Assembly (NCBI RefSeq): GCF_000384815.1
Contig: NZ_ARQF01000018.1
Coordinates: 62,001 to 126,000 of the forward strand
Direction of reading: 5' to 3'
DNA: 64,000 nt
Source: Halodesulfovibrio aestuarii DSM 17919 = ATCC 29578
GTDB taxonomy: Bacteria > Desulfobacterota > Desulfovibrionia > Desulfovibrionales > Desulfovibrionaceae
The notes under the pieces were generated by a model that saw only the letters and a list, made by a program, of their open reading frames with translations, searched no databases and was not told the origin of the DNA. Each line of letters opens with the position of its first letter. Position 1 is the first letter of the stretch. The position numbers were made by a program, and so were the translations under genes. This document shows positions 36,171 to 45,500 of this stretch, piece after piece.

Positions 36171-37691
36171 GTGATTACAGTTGTTTCCTGTGCTGCTCTA
36201 GCTGGAATTGATGCCTTTACAGTAGAGATGGAAGTAGACTTAACCCGTTCCGGGTTGCCTGCGTTTACAATGGTTGGACTTGCGGAAGGTGCTGTACGCG
36301 AAGCGAAAGAGCGGGTGATGTCAGCTTTAAAAAATACGGGGCACAAGCTTCCGCCGTCACGTATTACCGTAAACCTTGCTCCGGCGGATAAACGTAAGGC
36401 CGGGAGTGGATATGATTTAGCACTGGCACTTGGTTTGCTTGGTGCCTCCGGCGTGATTTCTACAGAAGCGCTGCAAGGCTGGGTTTTTGTGGGTGAGCTT
36501 TCTCTTACAGGAGAATTGAAGCCGGTACCGGGAGTTCTTCCCATTGCAATCCATGCTCGTGAAATAGGAGCGAAGGGACTGGTTGTTGCACCTGACAATG
36601 CTGAAGAAGCCGCGGTGGTGGAAGGGCTGCCTGTATACTCTATGGCAACACTTGGAGAAGTCGTCGAGCATGTAGTGGGGACGACTGTTTTTGAACCTGC
36701 AACCCCGCCAAAAGCAAAAGAAAGTACTGTATCAGGGTGGATGCATGATTTTGCAGAAGTGAAGGGGCAGGAGCATGCTAAGCGCGCTATTGAAATTGCA
36801 GCAGCGGGCAATCATAACCTGCTTTTTGTTGGCCCTCCGGGAAGCGGTAAGACCATGCTTGCCAAACGGATTCCCACCGTACTGCCCCGATTGACATTTG
36901 ATGAGACACTGGAAGTTACAAAGATTTATTCTGTTTCCGGTTTGCTTAGTAAGAAGCGTTCACTCATAACAGAGCGGCCATACCGTTCCCCCCATCACAC
37001 GATTTCAGATGTTGGCCTTGTTGGAGGTGGAACATATCCGAAGCCGGGAGAGGTCTCCCTTGCGCACCGGGGCGTCCTTTTTCTCGATGAGCTTCCGGAG
37101 TTCAAGAAATCTGTATTGGAAGTAATGCGCCAGCCGCTTGAAGATGGCAGTGTTACTATATGCCGTTCCAGTATTTCGTTGTCATTCCCTTCAGATTTTA
37201 TGCTGGTAGCAGCTATGAACCCGTGTCCTTGCGGGTATCTTACTGATGACCGGCATCCCTGTACCTGTAACAGCAGACAGGTGGCGAATTATCGTTCAAA
37301 ACTCTCCGGACCGTTATTGGATAGGATTGATTTGCATGTGGAAGTGCCTGCAGTAAAGTATGATGATTTGCAGACGAATAGCGGTATCAGTTCACAAGAA
37401 ATGCGCAGCCGAATAGAGGCAGCAAGAAAAATTCAGGAAGAGCGTTATAAAGGGACACCGCTGAAGACAAATGCTGATCTTTCAGGACGTTGGCTTGAAA
37501 AGTTTACATCAATTACTGAAACGGAAAATGCCTTTTTGCGCAACGCTGTTGAATCGCTCGGGCTTTCAGCGAGAGCGTATACCCGTGTGTTGCGCATTTC
37601 TCGCACAATCGCTGATTTAGAAGGCGCAAAAGATATTGCTGTTACGCATATTGCTGAAGCAATTAACTGTAGAACGCTGGATAGAGAGTAG
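36171..37691 (+). CDS. YifB/ComM family Mg chelatase-like AAA ATPase
   Basis: 506 residues from the GTG at 36171, which has GAGGACAAT before it and gives the normal family length; an upstream in-frame start at 36087 is less likely. N-terminal domain of the Lon-like chelatase type (GLPAFTMVGLAEGAVREAKE, VNLAPADKRKAGSGYDLALA), then a Mg_chelatase AAA domain with Walker A VGPPGSGKTMLAKRI, Walker B GVLFLDELPEF, and a C-terminal helical domain (LSARAYTRVLRISRTIADLE). ComM in other bacteria is a helicase for branch migration of integrated DNA during transformation. Whether it serves uptake here is unknown. Confidence 0.94.
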   Translation: MITVVSCAALAGIDAFTVEMEVDLTRSGLPAFTMVGLAEGAVREAKERVMSALKNTGHKLPPSRITVNLAPADKRKAGSGYDLALALGLLGASGVISTEALQGWVFVGELSLTGELKPVPGVLPIAIHAREIGAKGLVVAPDNAEEAAVVEGLPVYSMATLGEVVEHVVGTTVFEPATPPKAKESTVSGWMHDFAEVKGQEHAKRAIEIAAAGNHNLLFVGPPGSGKTMLAKRIPTVLPRLTFDETLEVTKIYSVSGLLSKKRSLITERPYRSPHHTISDVGLVGGGTYPKPGEVSLAHRGVLFLDELPEFKKSVLEVMRQPLEDGSVTICRSSISLSFPSDFMLVAAMNPCPCGYLTDDRHPCTCNSRQVANYRSKLSGPLLDRIDLHVEVPAVKYDDLQTNSGISSQEMRSRIEAARKIQEERYKGTPLKTNADLSGRWLEKFTSITETENAFLRNAVESLGLSARAYTRVLRISRTIADLEGAKDIAVTHIAEAINCRTLDRE

Positions 37692-37695
37692 GACT

Positions 37696-37732
37696 ACATG
37701 TGCTTGCCGTTCGTTAGACGGCAAGCACATGT
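37696..37732. terminator. 15-bp hairpin between convergent genes
   Basis: ACATGTGCTTGCCGT/ACGGCAAGCACATGT with a 7-base loop. T-poor on the plus strand, so it may act as a weak terminator for both neighbours. Confidence 0.65.
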
Positions 37733-37734
37733 TA

Positions 37735-38373
37735 TTATTCAGTGGCAGCCAGTTTAATTCCAAGCCCAATAAGAATAGAGCCTGCTGTGGCTTCGATGTA
37801 TGAGCGGCTCTTAGGGGCAGATACAACTTCTTTGGCTTTTCCTACAATGCTGGCGAGCAGGCATTGCCAGATGAAAGAGATGCAAAAGTGGATACTGGTA
37901 AGAAAGAAAATTTGTGTGATGGGGTTGCTGCCTGAACTCATAAACTGTGGCATGAACGTGAGGTAGAATACTGCAGTTTTTGGGTTCAGCACGTTAGAGA
38001 GAACCCCTTCTCTGAGTGAGCGGGAAATTCGGAGTGTTTCCGAACGAGCAGAAATTTCTTCGATGCCTTTGGCGCTTGAGTATCGCTTTTTAGCATCCCA
38101 TAAGTTTTGAAAACCGAGCCATACAATATAGAATGCGCCGATTATTTTAATAAAGTGATACAGTTGAGCTGATTGGTAGAGGATGAGTGCAAGTCCGCAA
38201 CCGGAAATAGTAGCGTGGAAAAAAAGTCCTGAGCAGATTCCGACACTTGTAATTGCGCCGTCAGTAAAGCCCCCTCGGATGCTGTTGCGGATAACCATCA
38301 TGGTGTCTGCACCGGGAATCATTGCAAGAATAGTGATTGCGATTAAAAATTCACCAAAATTATCCGGTATCAT
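37735..38373 (-). CDS. LysE/RhtB family amino acid exporter, copy 1
   Basis: 212 residues with six probable membrane helices. The LysE signature is seen at MIPGADTMMVIRNSIRGGFT near residue 18, followed by IWQ/WLGFQNLWDAKKRY and NVLNPKTAVFYLTFMPQF. Such proteins pump out amino acids such as lysine, arginine or homoserine lactones; the substrate cannot be told. A second, clearly related copy lies just upstream on the same strand. Confidence 0.9.
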   Translation of the reverse strand: MIPDNFGEFLIAITILAMIPGADTMMVIRNSIRGGFTDGAITSVGICSGLFFHATISGCGLALILYQSAQLYHFIKIIGAFYIVWLGFQNLWDAKKRYSSAKGIEEISARSETLRISRSLREGVLSNVLNPKTAVFYLTFMPQFMSSGSNPITQIFFLTSIHFCISFIWQCLLASIVGKAKEVVSAPKSRSYIEATAGSILIGLGIKLAATE

Positions 38374-38436
38374 TTAGAACTCCTACACACTGAATTTGAA
38401 AAGTATCTGGCCGCAATAATATGTTGTAAAAAATGA

Positions 38437-39063
38437 TTAATCGGAAACAGCGAGCTCAACGCCTAGGCCGATTAGGGCGACTCCTGCCACGGTATCAATT
38501 CGGGAGCGTACCTTTGCCTTTGAGATGAGTGCCTTTGCTTTATGTACAAAACCTGCGATGGCGCACTGCCAGCAGAGAAAAATAGTACAGTGTACTCCCG
38601 CTAAAATACATGCCTGTAAGAGCAGGTTGCCATTAGCATCCATGAACTGTGGTAAAAATGCCATATAGAAGATGCATGTTTTGGGGTTCAGGATGTTAAA
38701 TACGATGCCCTCTGTAAAAGACTTACGGATTGAGCATTGAGCGAAACAAATTTGCTGGTCTGTCCCAGACACGTTGTTTTTTATGGCGTTGCGTAGACTT
38801 TGGATACCCATCCAGATGATGTAGGCGGCACCGCAAAATTTGATTGCATGATAGAGTTGGGCTGAGTGATAGAGAATAAGCGCAAGTCCACAGGTTGAAA
38901 CCGCAGCGTGGATAAAAAATCCTGCCCCGATTCCTGCACTGGTGGCAGTGCCGTCGATGAAGCCTCCCCGAACGCTGTTCTTGATTGTCATCATCGTATT
39001 GGCACCGGGGATTAAGCAAAAGATTGTTACCGCAAAAAGATATTCGGTTAAATGTTCAGGCAT
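38437..39063 (-). CDS. LysE/RhtB family amino acid exporter, copy 2
   Basis: 208 residues. Same layout as its neighbour: LIPGANTMMTIKNSVRGGFI, IWMGIQSLRNAIK, NILNPKTCIFYMAFLPQF, RSRIDTVAGVALIGLGVEL at the end. The ATG at 39063 is preferred to one at 39099 since ACGGAGCCTGTAAG precedes it. The two genes are 63 bp apart and look like a tandem duplication whose copies have diverged substantially. Confidence 0.9.
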   Translation of the reverse strand: MPEHLTEYLFAVTIFCLIPGANTMMTIKNSVRGGFIDGTATSAGIGAGFFIHAAVSTCGLALILYHSAQLYHAIKFCGAAYIIWMGIQSLRNAIKNNVSGTDQQICFAQCSIRKSFTEGIVFNILNPKTCIFYMAFLPQFMDANGNLLLQACILAGVHCTIFLCWQCAIAGFVHKAKALISKAKVRSRIDTVAGVALIGLGVELAVSD

Positions 39064-39228
39064 CTTACAGGCTCCGTAAGAGCGTGTCCGTTCGGGCATG
39101 GTAGAAGATTAATGAATGAGCGCAAACAGTGACAGAAACACTTTTTGTATGCAATGGGGAAAATGCATTTTTTGCCAATTTTGTAAAAATAGTTTTTTTA
39201 ATGTTGATGCACGATTTGCTTTTTAAAA

Positions 39229-39261
39229 TAAAAAATGCGGAGAAAATTCTCCGCATTTTTT
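39229..39261 (-). terminator. terminator of rsgA
   Basis: AAAATGCGGAGAA/TTCTCCGCATTTT perfect stem with a short loop and T run on the reverse strand, touching the rsgA stop codon. Confidence 0.88.
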
Positions 39262-40369
39262 ATTTCTTTTTCTTCTTTTTTCCGTTTTTCTTTCCGCCAC
39301 CAGTGCGTCTTTTGGGCTTGCCGCCTGTTTTGGGACGTGGAGGCATCTGGCGTTCCTGTCGCTTGGTGTAGGTGCGTTCTGTTCCAGTGCGTGCCTGTTC
39401 CTCAATAAGTTTATGGTAGTTATCAACTCTACGCTGAGTCAGCACGCCCGCTGCAATAGCCTGTTGTACAGCACAGTCTGGTTCCTGATCGTGTTGACAA
39501 TCTATGAACGCGCACTTCTCGATAAGTTCCTGAATATCGTGAAAGACCTTTTTTACGCCATCTTCACAAGCTGGAAGTTGGAGTTCCCGAAAACCCGGAA
39601 CGTCCATGATTGTGCCGCCACATGGCATTACATACAGAGTTCGGCTGGATGTAGTGTGTCTTCCTTTGCTGTCTATGTCTCTAATCGCTCCTGTGAGGGT
39701 AACTTCCTCTTTCATCATTGTGTTGATGAGGGTGGATTTACCTACGCCCGATGAACCGACAAGAGCAATAGAGTGACCATGGCTGCACCAGTTTTTGAGC
39801 AGAGTTGCTGTGTTATCTTCTCTACCGTCGACAGCAATAACAGGTACATTTTTATAAAGTTGCTTTGCGTCTGCAACGCAACTTTTGACAAATGATTGGT
39901 CTGCCTCATCCGCTTTGGTCAGGATTATGACCGGCTCAGCCCCGCACTGGATCGCGAGCGCAAGATAACGTTCAAGACGGGAAAGGCTGAAGTCATGGTT
40001 TAGTGAGGAAACAATAAAAACTGTGTCAAGGTTTGCCGCAACGAGCTGTACAGTTTTTTCATTCTGCGGAGAACGACGTACAAAAACAGTTTTTCGTTCC
40101 AGCATGCGCACAGGATATTGCTTGTTTTTATCAAGCACCAGCCAGTCTCCGACAGTCGGCTTAGCTTCTGCTTTACCGCCAAGCCAGTTTCCCGGTAGTG
40201 GCATTTGCACTTTTCCGAATTCGCCCCAAACATTCATGAGCACCGCATGAATGCTACAGACGCGGCCTACATGTTCTGTCGATTCGTCTTCGGAAAGTTG
40301 CTGGCTGAAATGATCAGACCAGCCAAGTGTGCTGAGAATCGTGTTTTTTTGCGTATCGTCCATCTGCAA
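39260..40369 (-). CDS. rsgA: ribosome biogenesis GTPase RsgA (YjeQ)
   Basis: GTPase that checks the maturing 30S subunit. 369 residues: N-terminal OB domain, circularly permuted GTPase with VDGREDNTATLLK, GSSGVGKSTLINTMM (Walker A), DSKGRHTTSSRTLYVMPCG and DVPGFRELQLP, then a zinc finger (CAFIDCQHDQEPDCAVQQA). The tail ends in an extreme Lys run (GKKKKKK), longer than usual and possibly for rRNA binding. The most likely start is TTG at 40369, eight bases after GGAGGAGA; an ATG six bases later is the alternative. Confidence 0.95.
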   Translation of the reverse strand: MQMDDTQKNTILSTLGWSDHFSQQLSEDESTEHVGRVCSIHAVLMNVWGEFGKVQMPLPGNWLGGKAEAKPTVGDWLVLDKNKQYPVRMLERKTVFVRRSPQNEKTVQLVAANLDTVFIVSSLNHDFSLSRLERYLALAIQCGAEPVIILTKADEADQSFVKSCVADAKQLYKNVPVIAVDGREDNTATLLKNWCSHGHSIALVGSSGVGKSTLINTMMKEEVTLTGAIRDIDSKGRHTTSSRTLYVMPCGGTIMDVPGFRELQLPACEDGVKKVFHDIQELIEKCAFIDCQHDQEPDCAVQQAIAAGVLTQRRVDNYHKLIEEQARTGTERTYTKRQERQMPPRPKTGGKPKRRTGGGKKNGKKKKKK

Positions 40370-40482
40370 GAGTGTTGTCTCCTCCGGTCATATAAAAGAA
40401 ACCGGTACGTAATATTGTTGAAGTTGTGTGTGCAGTATAGCAGAGCGTGCGTCAAGTCCCAAATGCCCGCTGCTGACTGCAC

Positions 40483-40525
40483 AAAAAAATAGCGGATGAA
40501 CCATATCGGTTCATCCGCTATTTTT
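40483..40525 (-). terminator. terminator of hemC
   Basis: AATAGCGGATGAACC/GGTTCATCCGCTATT with T run on both strands. Confidence 0.93.
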
Positions 40526-40551
40526 GATGTAATTATTTGTGAAGCAACACG

Positions 40552-41496
40552 TTAGTTCTTAACTGCGTTTTCAGAAGCGTATACTTCTTCAAGGATGGCG
40601 TCCGCGCCTTTCCCTTTTACTACTTCAGCAAGGTCAAGACCTACCTGCCGTGCGTTTTCTTCATTACCGGTTGCTGTTTCACGGATTTTACGAACTCCTT
40701 CGAGGTCAGCTACAAAGCCTACCATTTCGAAGTTGTCGTTGTCTTTCATGGTTGCAAAACCTGCGATAGGCACCTGACAACCGCCCTGTAAGCCGAAGAG
40801 GAAGCCGCGTTCTGCTTCAACACATATGCGGGTCGGTCGGTGCTCAAGGAAAGCAAGCATTTCGTGCAGGTCTTTACGATCCTGATGGAATTCAATACCG
40901 AGCGCACCCTGACCTACAGCTGGAAGGAAGCGCGGCGCACCAAGAATTTCATTCTTTGGTGCAGAAAGGCCGAGGCGTTTAAGGCCGGAGGTCGCCATGA
41001 TGATTGCATCAAACTCGCCATCCATGAGCTTGCGTAGACGTGTGTCTACGTTCCCGCGCAGGGAAACGATGTTGAGGTCAGGACGGAGAGCCAGCAACTG
41101 AGACTGACGGCGCAGCGAGCTTGTGCCCACTGTTGCACCTTCCGGCAGGTCATCAAGAGAATCGTACTGTACGGAAAGGAATGTGTCTGAAGGGTTTTCA
41201 CGTTCAGGGATGCAACCGAGAATCAAACCTTCAGGAAGCTCCATAGGAACATCTTTCATGGAATGCACAGCAATGTCTGCGCGCCCATCAAGCAGTGCTT
41301 CTTCGATTTCTTTAACAAAAAGTCCTTTGCCGCCAACTTTCGCAAGTGGAACATCAAGGATGATGTCGCCTTTTGTTTTGAGAATCAGAAGCTCAACAGT
41401 AGTTTCTTCGTGTTCTTTTTCAATACAGTCTTTAATATGGTTAGCCTGCCAAAGAGCAAGCTTGGAACCTCGGGTAGCAATAACGATTTTCTTCAT
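40552..41496 (-). CDS. hemC: hydroxymethylbilane synthase (porphobilinogen deaminase)
   Basis: Joins four porphobilinogens into hydroxymethylbilane, precursor of heme, siroheme and B12. 314 residues from the ATG at 41496 ([20 protein letters not shown]). Seen: [46 protein letters not shown], and the dipyrromethane-binding Cys in [14 protein letters not shown]. It follows the FmdB-type gene by 44 bp on the same strand and probably shares its transcript. Confidence 0.96.
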   Translation of the reverse strand: MKKIVIATRGSKLALWQANHIKDCIEKEHEETTVELLILKTKGDIILDVPLAKVGGKGLFVKEIEEALLDGRADIAVHSMKDVPMELPEGLILGCIPERENPSDTFLSVQYDSLDDLPEGATVGTSSLRRQSQLLALRPDLNIVSLRGNVDTRLRKLMDGEFDAIIMATSGLKRLGLSAPKNEILGAPRFLPAVGQGALGIEFHQDRKDLHEMLAFLEHRPTRICVEAERGFLFGLQGGCQVPIAGFATMKDNDNFEMVGFVADLEGVRKIRETATGNEENARQVGLDLAEVVKGKGADAILEEVYASENAVKN

Positions 41497-41540
41497 GTCG
41501 TGTCCGAAAGTGCTTGGTAGTTCGAGTGTGGGTCTGCGAA

Positions 41541-41768
41541 TTAGCCGCAGGTAGAACAATTGCCGCCGGAGCAACCGGAACAGCTGGAACCGCCGGAAGA
41601 ACCGGTTGGGGCGGAGATGCTGCCTCCGGACATTTTAAACTTGGTTGCAGAGAGTAACTTGTGTGTATTGGAAGACTTGCATTCTGGGCATTCTGGAGTT
41701 TCGTCACCAAAAACAAGTTCTTCAAACTCTTTGCCACAGTCTTCGCATGCGTATTCGTACAAAGGCAT
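41541..41768 (-). CDS. FmdB family zinc-ribbon protein
   Basis: 75 residues. The FmdB regulatory-type zinc ribbon is complete: [17 protein letters not shown], then TPECPECKS, i.e. CxxC-x(n)-CxxC at residues 8-34. The remainder is a Gly/Ser/Cys-rich tail ([15 protein letters not shown]) with three more Cys pairs. FmdB-like proteins are named from formamidase regulation, but their role in most bacteria is unknown. It lies directly before hemC. Confidence 0.88.
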   Translation of the reverse strand: MPLYEYACEDCGKEFEELVFGDETPECPECKSSNTHKLLSATKFKMSGGSISAPTGSSGGSSCSGCSGGNCSTCG

Positions 41769-41848
41769 AGCCGTTGCTCCTTAACTATCTATTTTGGCGA
41801 ATAGATAGTGCGAAATTAAAAAAGGTCAATATATACAGCTGAAAAAAA

Positions 41849-42469
41849 TTATTTACCGGCGTCTAACTCTACTTGTAGTGCCACTGCATCTTCAAACAGG
41901 TAGTAGTCCGTGAGCTGGCAGAGGAGGTGCCCGATAGTAAGCTGCACTTCCTGAATAAGCGGTGTGTGTGAGTGTGGGACATCTAGTAAGTAGTCACACA
42001 GTTCGGTCATTTGGCCGCCGCCGTTGCCTGTAATACCTACAGTAACAAGGCGACGTTCGCGGGCTGCATTGAGTGCATTGATGATATTGGTGGAGTTGCC
42101 TGAAGTGGAAATGCCAACAAGGATATCATTTTCATTCCCGAGAGCTTGAACCTGTTTGGAGAATACAAAATCATAACCGTAGTCGTTACCAATAGCTGTG
42201 AGAATAGAACTGTCAGTTGTCAAGGCAATGGACGGCAGCGGAGGGCGTTCGATTAAAAAACGATTCACAAATTCTGCTGCAAGATGTTGAGCGTCTGCCG
42301 CGCTTCCGCCGTTACCGCAAAACATAATTTTGCCGCCTTTTGCAAGACAGACAGCAAATTTTCGCGCAACAATATCTATGTCTTCTGAGTGCTTAGAAAA
42401 ATATTCTTCACGCAGACGTGCGCCTTCGCGTGCATGTTCAATAATAGTGTCTATTGCTTTTTGAGTCAT
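41849..42469 (-). CDS. gmhA: phosphoheptose isomerase
   Basis: Turns sedoheptulose 7-phosphate into D-glycero-D-manno-heptose 7-phosphate for lipopolysaccharide core. 206 residues from the ATG at 42469 (CTGGAGAATTA before it). SIS-domain motifs: GNGGSAADAQHLAAEFVNRF near residue 62, GISTSGNSTNIINALN and GITGNGGGQMTELCDYLLDV. A longer in-frame reading up to 42700 has no ribosome binding site and low-quality sequence. Monocistronic as far as can be seen. Confidence 0.95.
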   Translation of the reverse strand: MTQKAIDTIIEHAREGARLREEYFSKHSEDIDIVARKFAVCLAKGGKIMFCGNGGSAADAQHLAAEFVNRFLIERPPLPSIALTTDSSILTAIGNDYGYDFVFSKQVQALGNENDILVGISTSGNSTNIINALNAARERRLVTVGITGNGGGQMTELCDYLLDVPHSHTPLIQEVQLTIGHLLCQLTDYYLFEDAVALQVELDAGK

Positions 42470-42769
42470 TAATTCTCCAGACGCATTGGTGTGCGTACGA
42501 TATTGTATACAGGTCAGTAGCACCTGACGAAAAGGAAGTACACTATATACGCCGGAGTGACAATGTGCGAAGAAGAGTGAAGAAATATGAATAATACTGG
42601 TATGGTATATGTGTGTTATGGTGTTTCTGTTGGCTTGACTGCTAGAAAACACAATTGAATAATCAGATTTACTGTTGTCCGAAAAAAGCTGGTGGTACAA
42701 TTGGAATTATGCGATTCATTTTATCATACATTTCTTGAAGTCATAGCCGGTTTTTACTAGAGAACTGCG

Positions 42770-43621
42770 ATGCACCATAAAATTTCTAATATTTGTATTG
42801 TAACTAAAGCCTCACATACAGCCGCGGCTGCACTCGGACAGGAATTGCTCGAGTGGTTTGCTGCGCGTAATGTACGGGGCGTTATTTGCGAAAATAGCAC
42901 ACCGGAATGGGGATACATCCGCGAAGCTGTCCAATGCGATCTTGTCCTTGTTCTTGGTGGTGATGGCACGCTGCTCAGTGTGGCACGGCATCTTATCGGA
43001 CGTGAGATTCCTCTTGTAGGAGTCAATATGGGAAAGGTCGGTTTTCTTGCAGAAATACCGAGCGATGCATGGGAAGAGCGTTTACAGGCAATTCTTGACG
43101 GCGAAGTGGAATTTCGTCGAAGGCTTGCTCTTTCCTGTACTGTCACCCGTGGGGATGAGATTGTGTTCAGTGGTGTTGCTGCAAATGACTTTGTTATCAA
43201 CAGGGGGGCTCTTGCCCGTGTTGTCAGCCTTGACCTTTCTGTAAATGGAAACTCCATGGGAGAAATCCGTGCAGATGGTTTTATCATCGCCTCACCTTCC
43301 GGTTCAACAGGGTATGCTATTTCTGCCGGAGGCCCGCTTGTGCATCCAGATATGGATGCATACTCTGTTACACCTATCTGTGCTTTCTTACGTAGTTTTT
43401 ACCCTATGGTTTTACCCGGAGAGCACGTCTTCACTGCCGCAGTATGCACGCACGATACAGAGCTTTTTCTGACGCAGGATGGACAGGAAGCTGTTTTGCT
43501 GCAGACTGATGATGTTGTTTCTATCACGAAAGCACAGGGCGGTCTGTTGTATGCTGAATTTGATGACAATTCTTATTATAACAAACTTCTTAAAAGAGGC
43601 TTTATTCGCGAAAACTGCTAG
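42770..43621 (+). CDS. nadK: NAD kinase
   Basis: Phosphorylates NAD to NADP. 283 residues. Motifs: LVLGGDGTLLSVARHL (GGDGT), GVNMGKVGFLAEI, FSGVAANDFVINRGALARVV (NE/D), IIASPSGSTGYAISAGGPLV and the C-terminal sheet DGQEAVLLQTDDVVSI. The ATG at 42770 follows CTAGAGAACTGCG. The next gene starts 35 bp on, on the same strand, and gatB follows it, giving an apparent nadK-unknown-gatB operon. Confidence 0.96.
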   Translation: MHHKISNICIVTKASHTAAAALGQELLEWFAARNVRGVICENSTPEWGYIREAVQCDLVLVLGGDGTLLSVARHLIGREIPLVGVNMGKVGFLAEIPSDAWEERLQAILDGEVEFRRRLALSCTVTRGDEIVFSGVAANDFVINRGALARVVSLDLSVNGNSMGEIRADGFIIASPSGSTGYAISAGGPLVHPDMDAYSVTPICAFLRSFYPMVLPGEHVFTAAVCTHDTELFLTQDGQEAVLLQTDDVVSITKAQGGLLYAEFDDNSYYNKLLKRGFIRENC

Positions 43622-43656
43622 TCTGGGACTGCTGCAATATATGAGGGAGAATCAAG

Positions 43657-45405
43657 ATGGGGAAAGTACTGCCTGCCGTTGTGTCCGCCAGAGATGTTCG
43701 ATGGGGACAGGACGCAGCGATGGATGCATGGCTGCATCATTTTAAGACAGAAAATAACATTGAGCACCTCATGAATCCTGAAAACGTTGCTTCTGACGAG
43801 CAACTGAAGTTCATGGTTGCCCTTGATAAGCAGCAAATTTTTATTCCATGTTCTGATGAAACGCTGATGTGTTTGATGGAGGAAAATCCGTCGGATGATC
43901 TGATGCGTGAATATGGAAGTATCTGGCTGCACACTGTCCGTCTTATTCGTAAGCACTCATTCAATAAATATCATGAACGTAAAGTGATGGAGTTTTGCCG
44001 GTTGCGTTTTAAAACGCATTTGTCTTCGCGGATTATGATTCCTTCACGCTTATTGAAGCGTATGAACAGTATAGTACTTACGCAGTGTTCTCTGGTTGAT
44101 CCTTCCAGTGAGGCAAAACTGTCTGCCAACCGGAATGCCATTGATTATTTTACAAATCCTGCAACTGACAGGATGCTGTACTCCACCCCTTCTGAATGCA
44201 TGTATAACCCTGACCTGCGTAATTTGCGGTCAGAGTTGGATCTTATTGAACTTGTGCGTCTTATGTATCTGTCTACTATGCCGGAGTTATGGAGCGGGAA
44301 TACGCCTTCATATCTTGATATAGAGAAGGAAATGAATAAGCCGTGCCCGACTTCGCATGCGCTTGAAGTACTTCTTGGCTCAGAAAAGGATGACAGAAAA
44401 ACAATCTTGTTTTTGCCGGAAAGCAGCGGTGGGATTATATTTGATCTCTACTTTATTCGGGCGTTACTTAGTCAGGGACATAAGGTTATTCTGGCTTTGA
44501 AAGAAGGGTTTTTATTTGATTCACCTACGTACTGGGATGCCATGCAGGATCCAGTGCTGGTTGAACTGTGCAAGACCGCAAAAATGGTACCCAATGACAC
44601 CATTTCAAAAAACTTGCTGCTTGCACTTTTGCGTTCGCACCGTTTTCTTATTATCTCTGATGGGATGCGTGAGAAGTTGAACCTGTATAAAACAAATGTG
44701 ACCTTTTCCCGTGCATGGAAAGAGTGCGATATTGTTTTTGCAAAAGGTGCAGATAACTATGACAACTTATTGAATTGCGGACATAGTTTTACACGTGATG
44801 TCTTAGGTTTTTATAGAAAGGCTGATGGTACGTTCGTTCTTGAAGCAAAGCCTCGCGCAAGCAAGATTCGTAAATTTAGCGAAGAAGCTATTAATGATAT
44901 GGCAAATCGTATCATTGAGAGTATGCGCAAAGAAAAGCAAAAAGGGCGAAGCGTTATGTTTTATAGCGCAGTCATCGGCTCTATTCCCGGCGAAACGGAT
45001 ACCGCAATTAAGGTTGTGAATACTTTCGTTGCCCATTTGCGAACACGTCTGGATAGTACATTTATCATAAATCCCGCAGAACACTTTGAAGAAGGTATGG
45101 ACGGGGATGACTTGATGTTTATGTGGGAGCAGGTTCAGCGAAGCGGCCTGCTCGACGTCTGGCGTTTTCAGACAGTTGAAGATATAGAAACAAGCTTTGC
45201 CTTGCTTGATCGTAAAGTACCGTCCATCTGGTCCGGTAAGGACTCTACGTTTTCCACCGGTTGTACAAAAGAAATGCGTATTGCATTGGATGTGCAGAAG
45301 AGGAATCCGGAGTTACAGATCATCGGGCCGAGTTCTGAAAAATTTTTCCGTAGAGCAGAATATGGCGTGGGTAAATATTATGACGCCGGTATTACCTCTA
45401 TGTAG
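43657..45405 (+). CDS. ARMT1/DUF89-like protein of unknown function
   Basis: 582 residues, cytosolic. The central and C-terminal part resembles the DUF89/ARMT1 damage-control phosphatase fold: TILFLPESSGGIIFDLYFIR, LSQGHKVILALKEGFLFDSP, LIISDGMREKLNLYKTNVTF and the typical DIVFAKGADNYDNLLN, where DUF89 proteins have AKGxxNxE. The N-terminal ~230 residues (SIWLHTVRLIRKHSFNKYHE and onward) are probably the helical DUF89 cap. The key motif is slightly changed, so catalysis is not assured. Its place between nadK and gatB may point to metabolite repair in NAD or nucleotide-sugar metabolism. Start follows GAGGGAGAATCAAG. Confidence 0.7.
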   Translation: MGKVLPAVVSARDVRWGQDAAMDAWLHHFKTENNIEHLMNPENVASDEQLKFMVALDKQQIFIPCSDETLMCLMEENPSDDLMREYGSIWLHTVRLIRKHSFNKYHERKVMEFCRLRFKTHLSSRIMIPSRLLKRMNSIVLTQCSLVDPSSEAKLSANRNAIDYFTNPATDRMLYSTPSECMYNPDLRNLRSELDLIELVRLMYLSTMPELWSGNTPSYLDIEKEMNKPCPTSHALEVLLGSEKDDRKTILFLPESSGGIIFDLYFIRALLSQGHKVILALKEGFLFDSPTYWDAMQDPVLVELCKTAKMVPNDTISKNLLLALLRSHRFLIISDGMREKLNLYKTNVTFSRAWKECDIVFAKGADNYDNLLNCGHSFTRDVLGFYRKADGTFVLEAKPRASKIRKFSEEAINDMANRIIESMRKEKQKGRSVMFYSAVIGSIPGETDTAIKVVNTFVAHLRTRLDSTFIINPAEHFEEGMDGDDLMFMWEQVQRSGLLDVWRFQTVEDIETSFALLDRKVPSIWSGKDSTFSTGCTKEMRIALDVQKRNPELQIIGPSSEKFFRRAEYGVGKYYDAGITSM

Positions 45406-45500
45406 CGTACCAATTATAAAATTAACTGGCTACCTTGTGCACTGCGCGTGGGGAAGCTGTTTTTCGGTATTTTCCGGAAGATAGATGTAAGGAGAGTATT

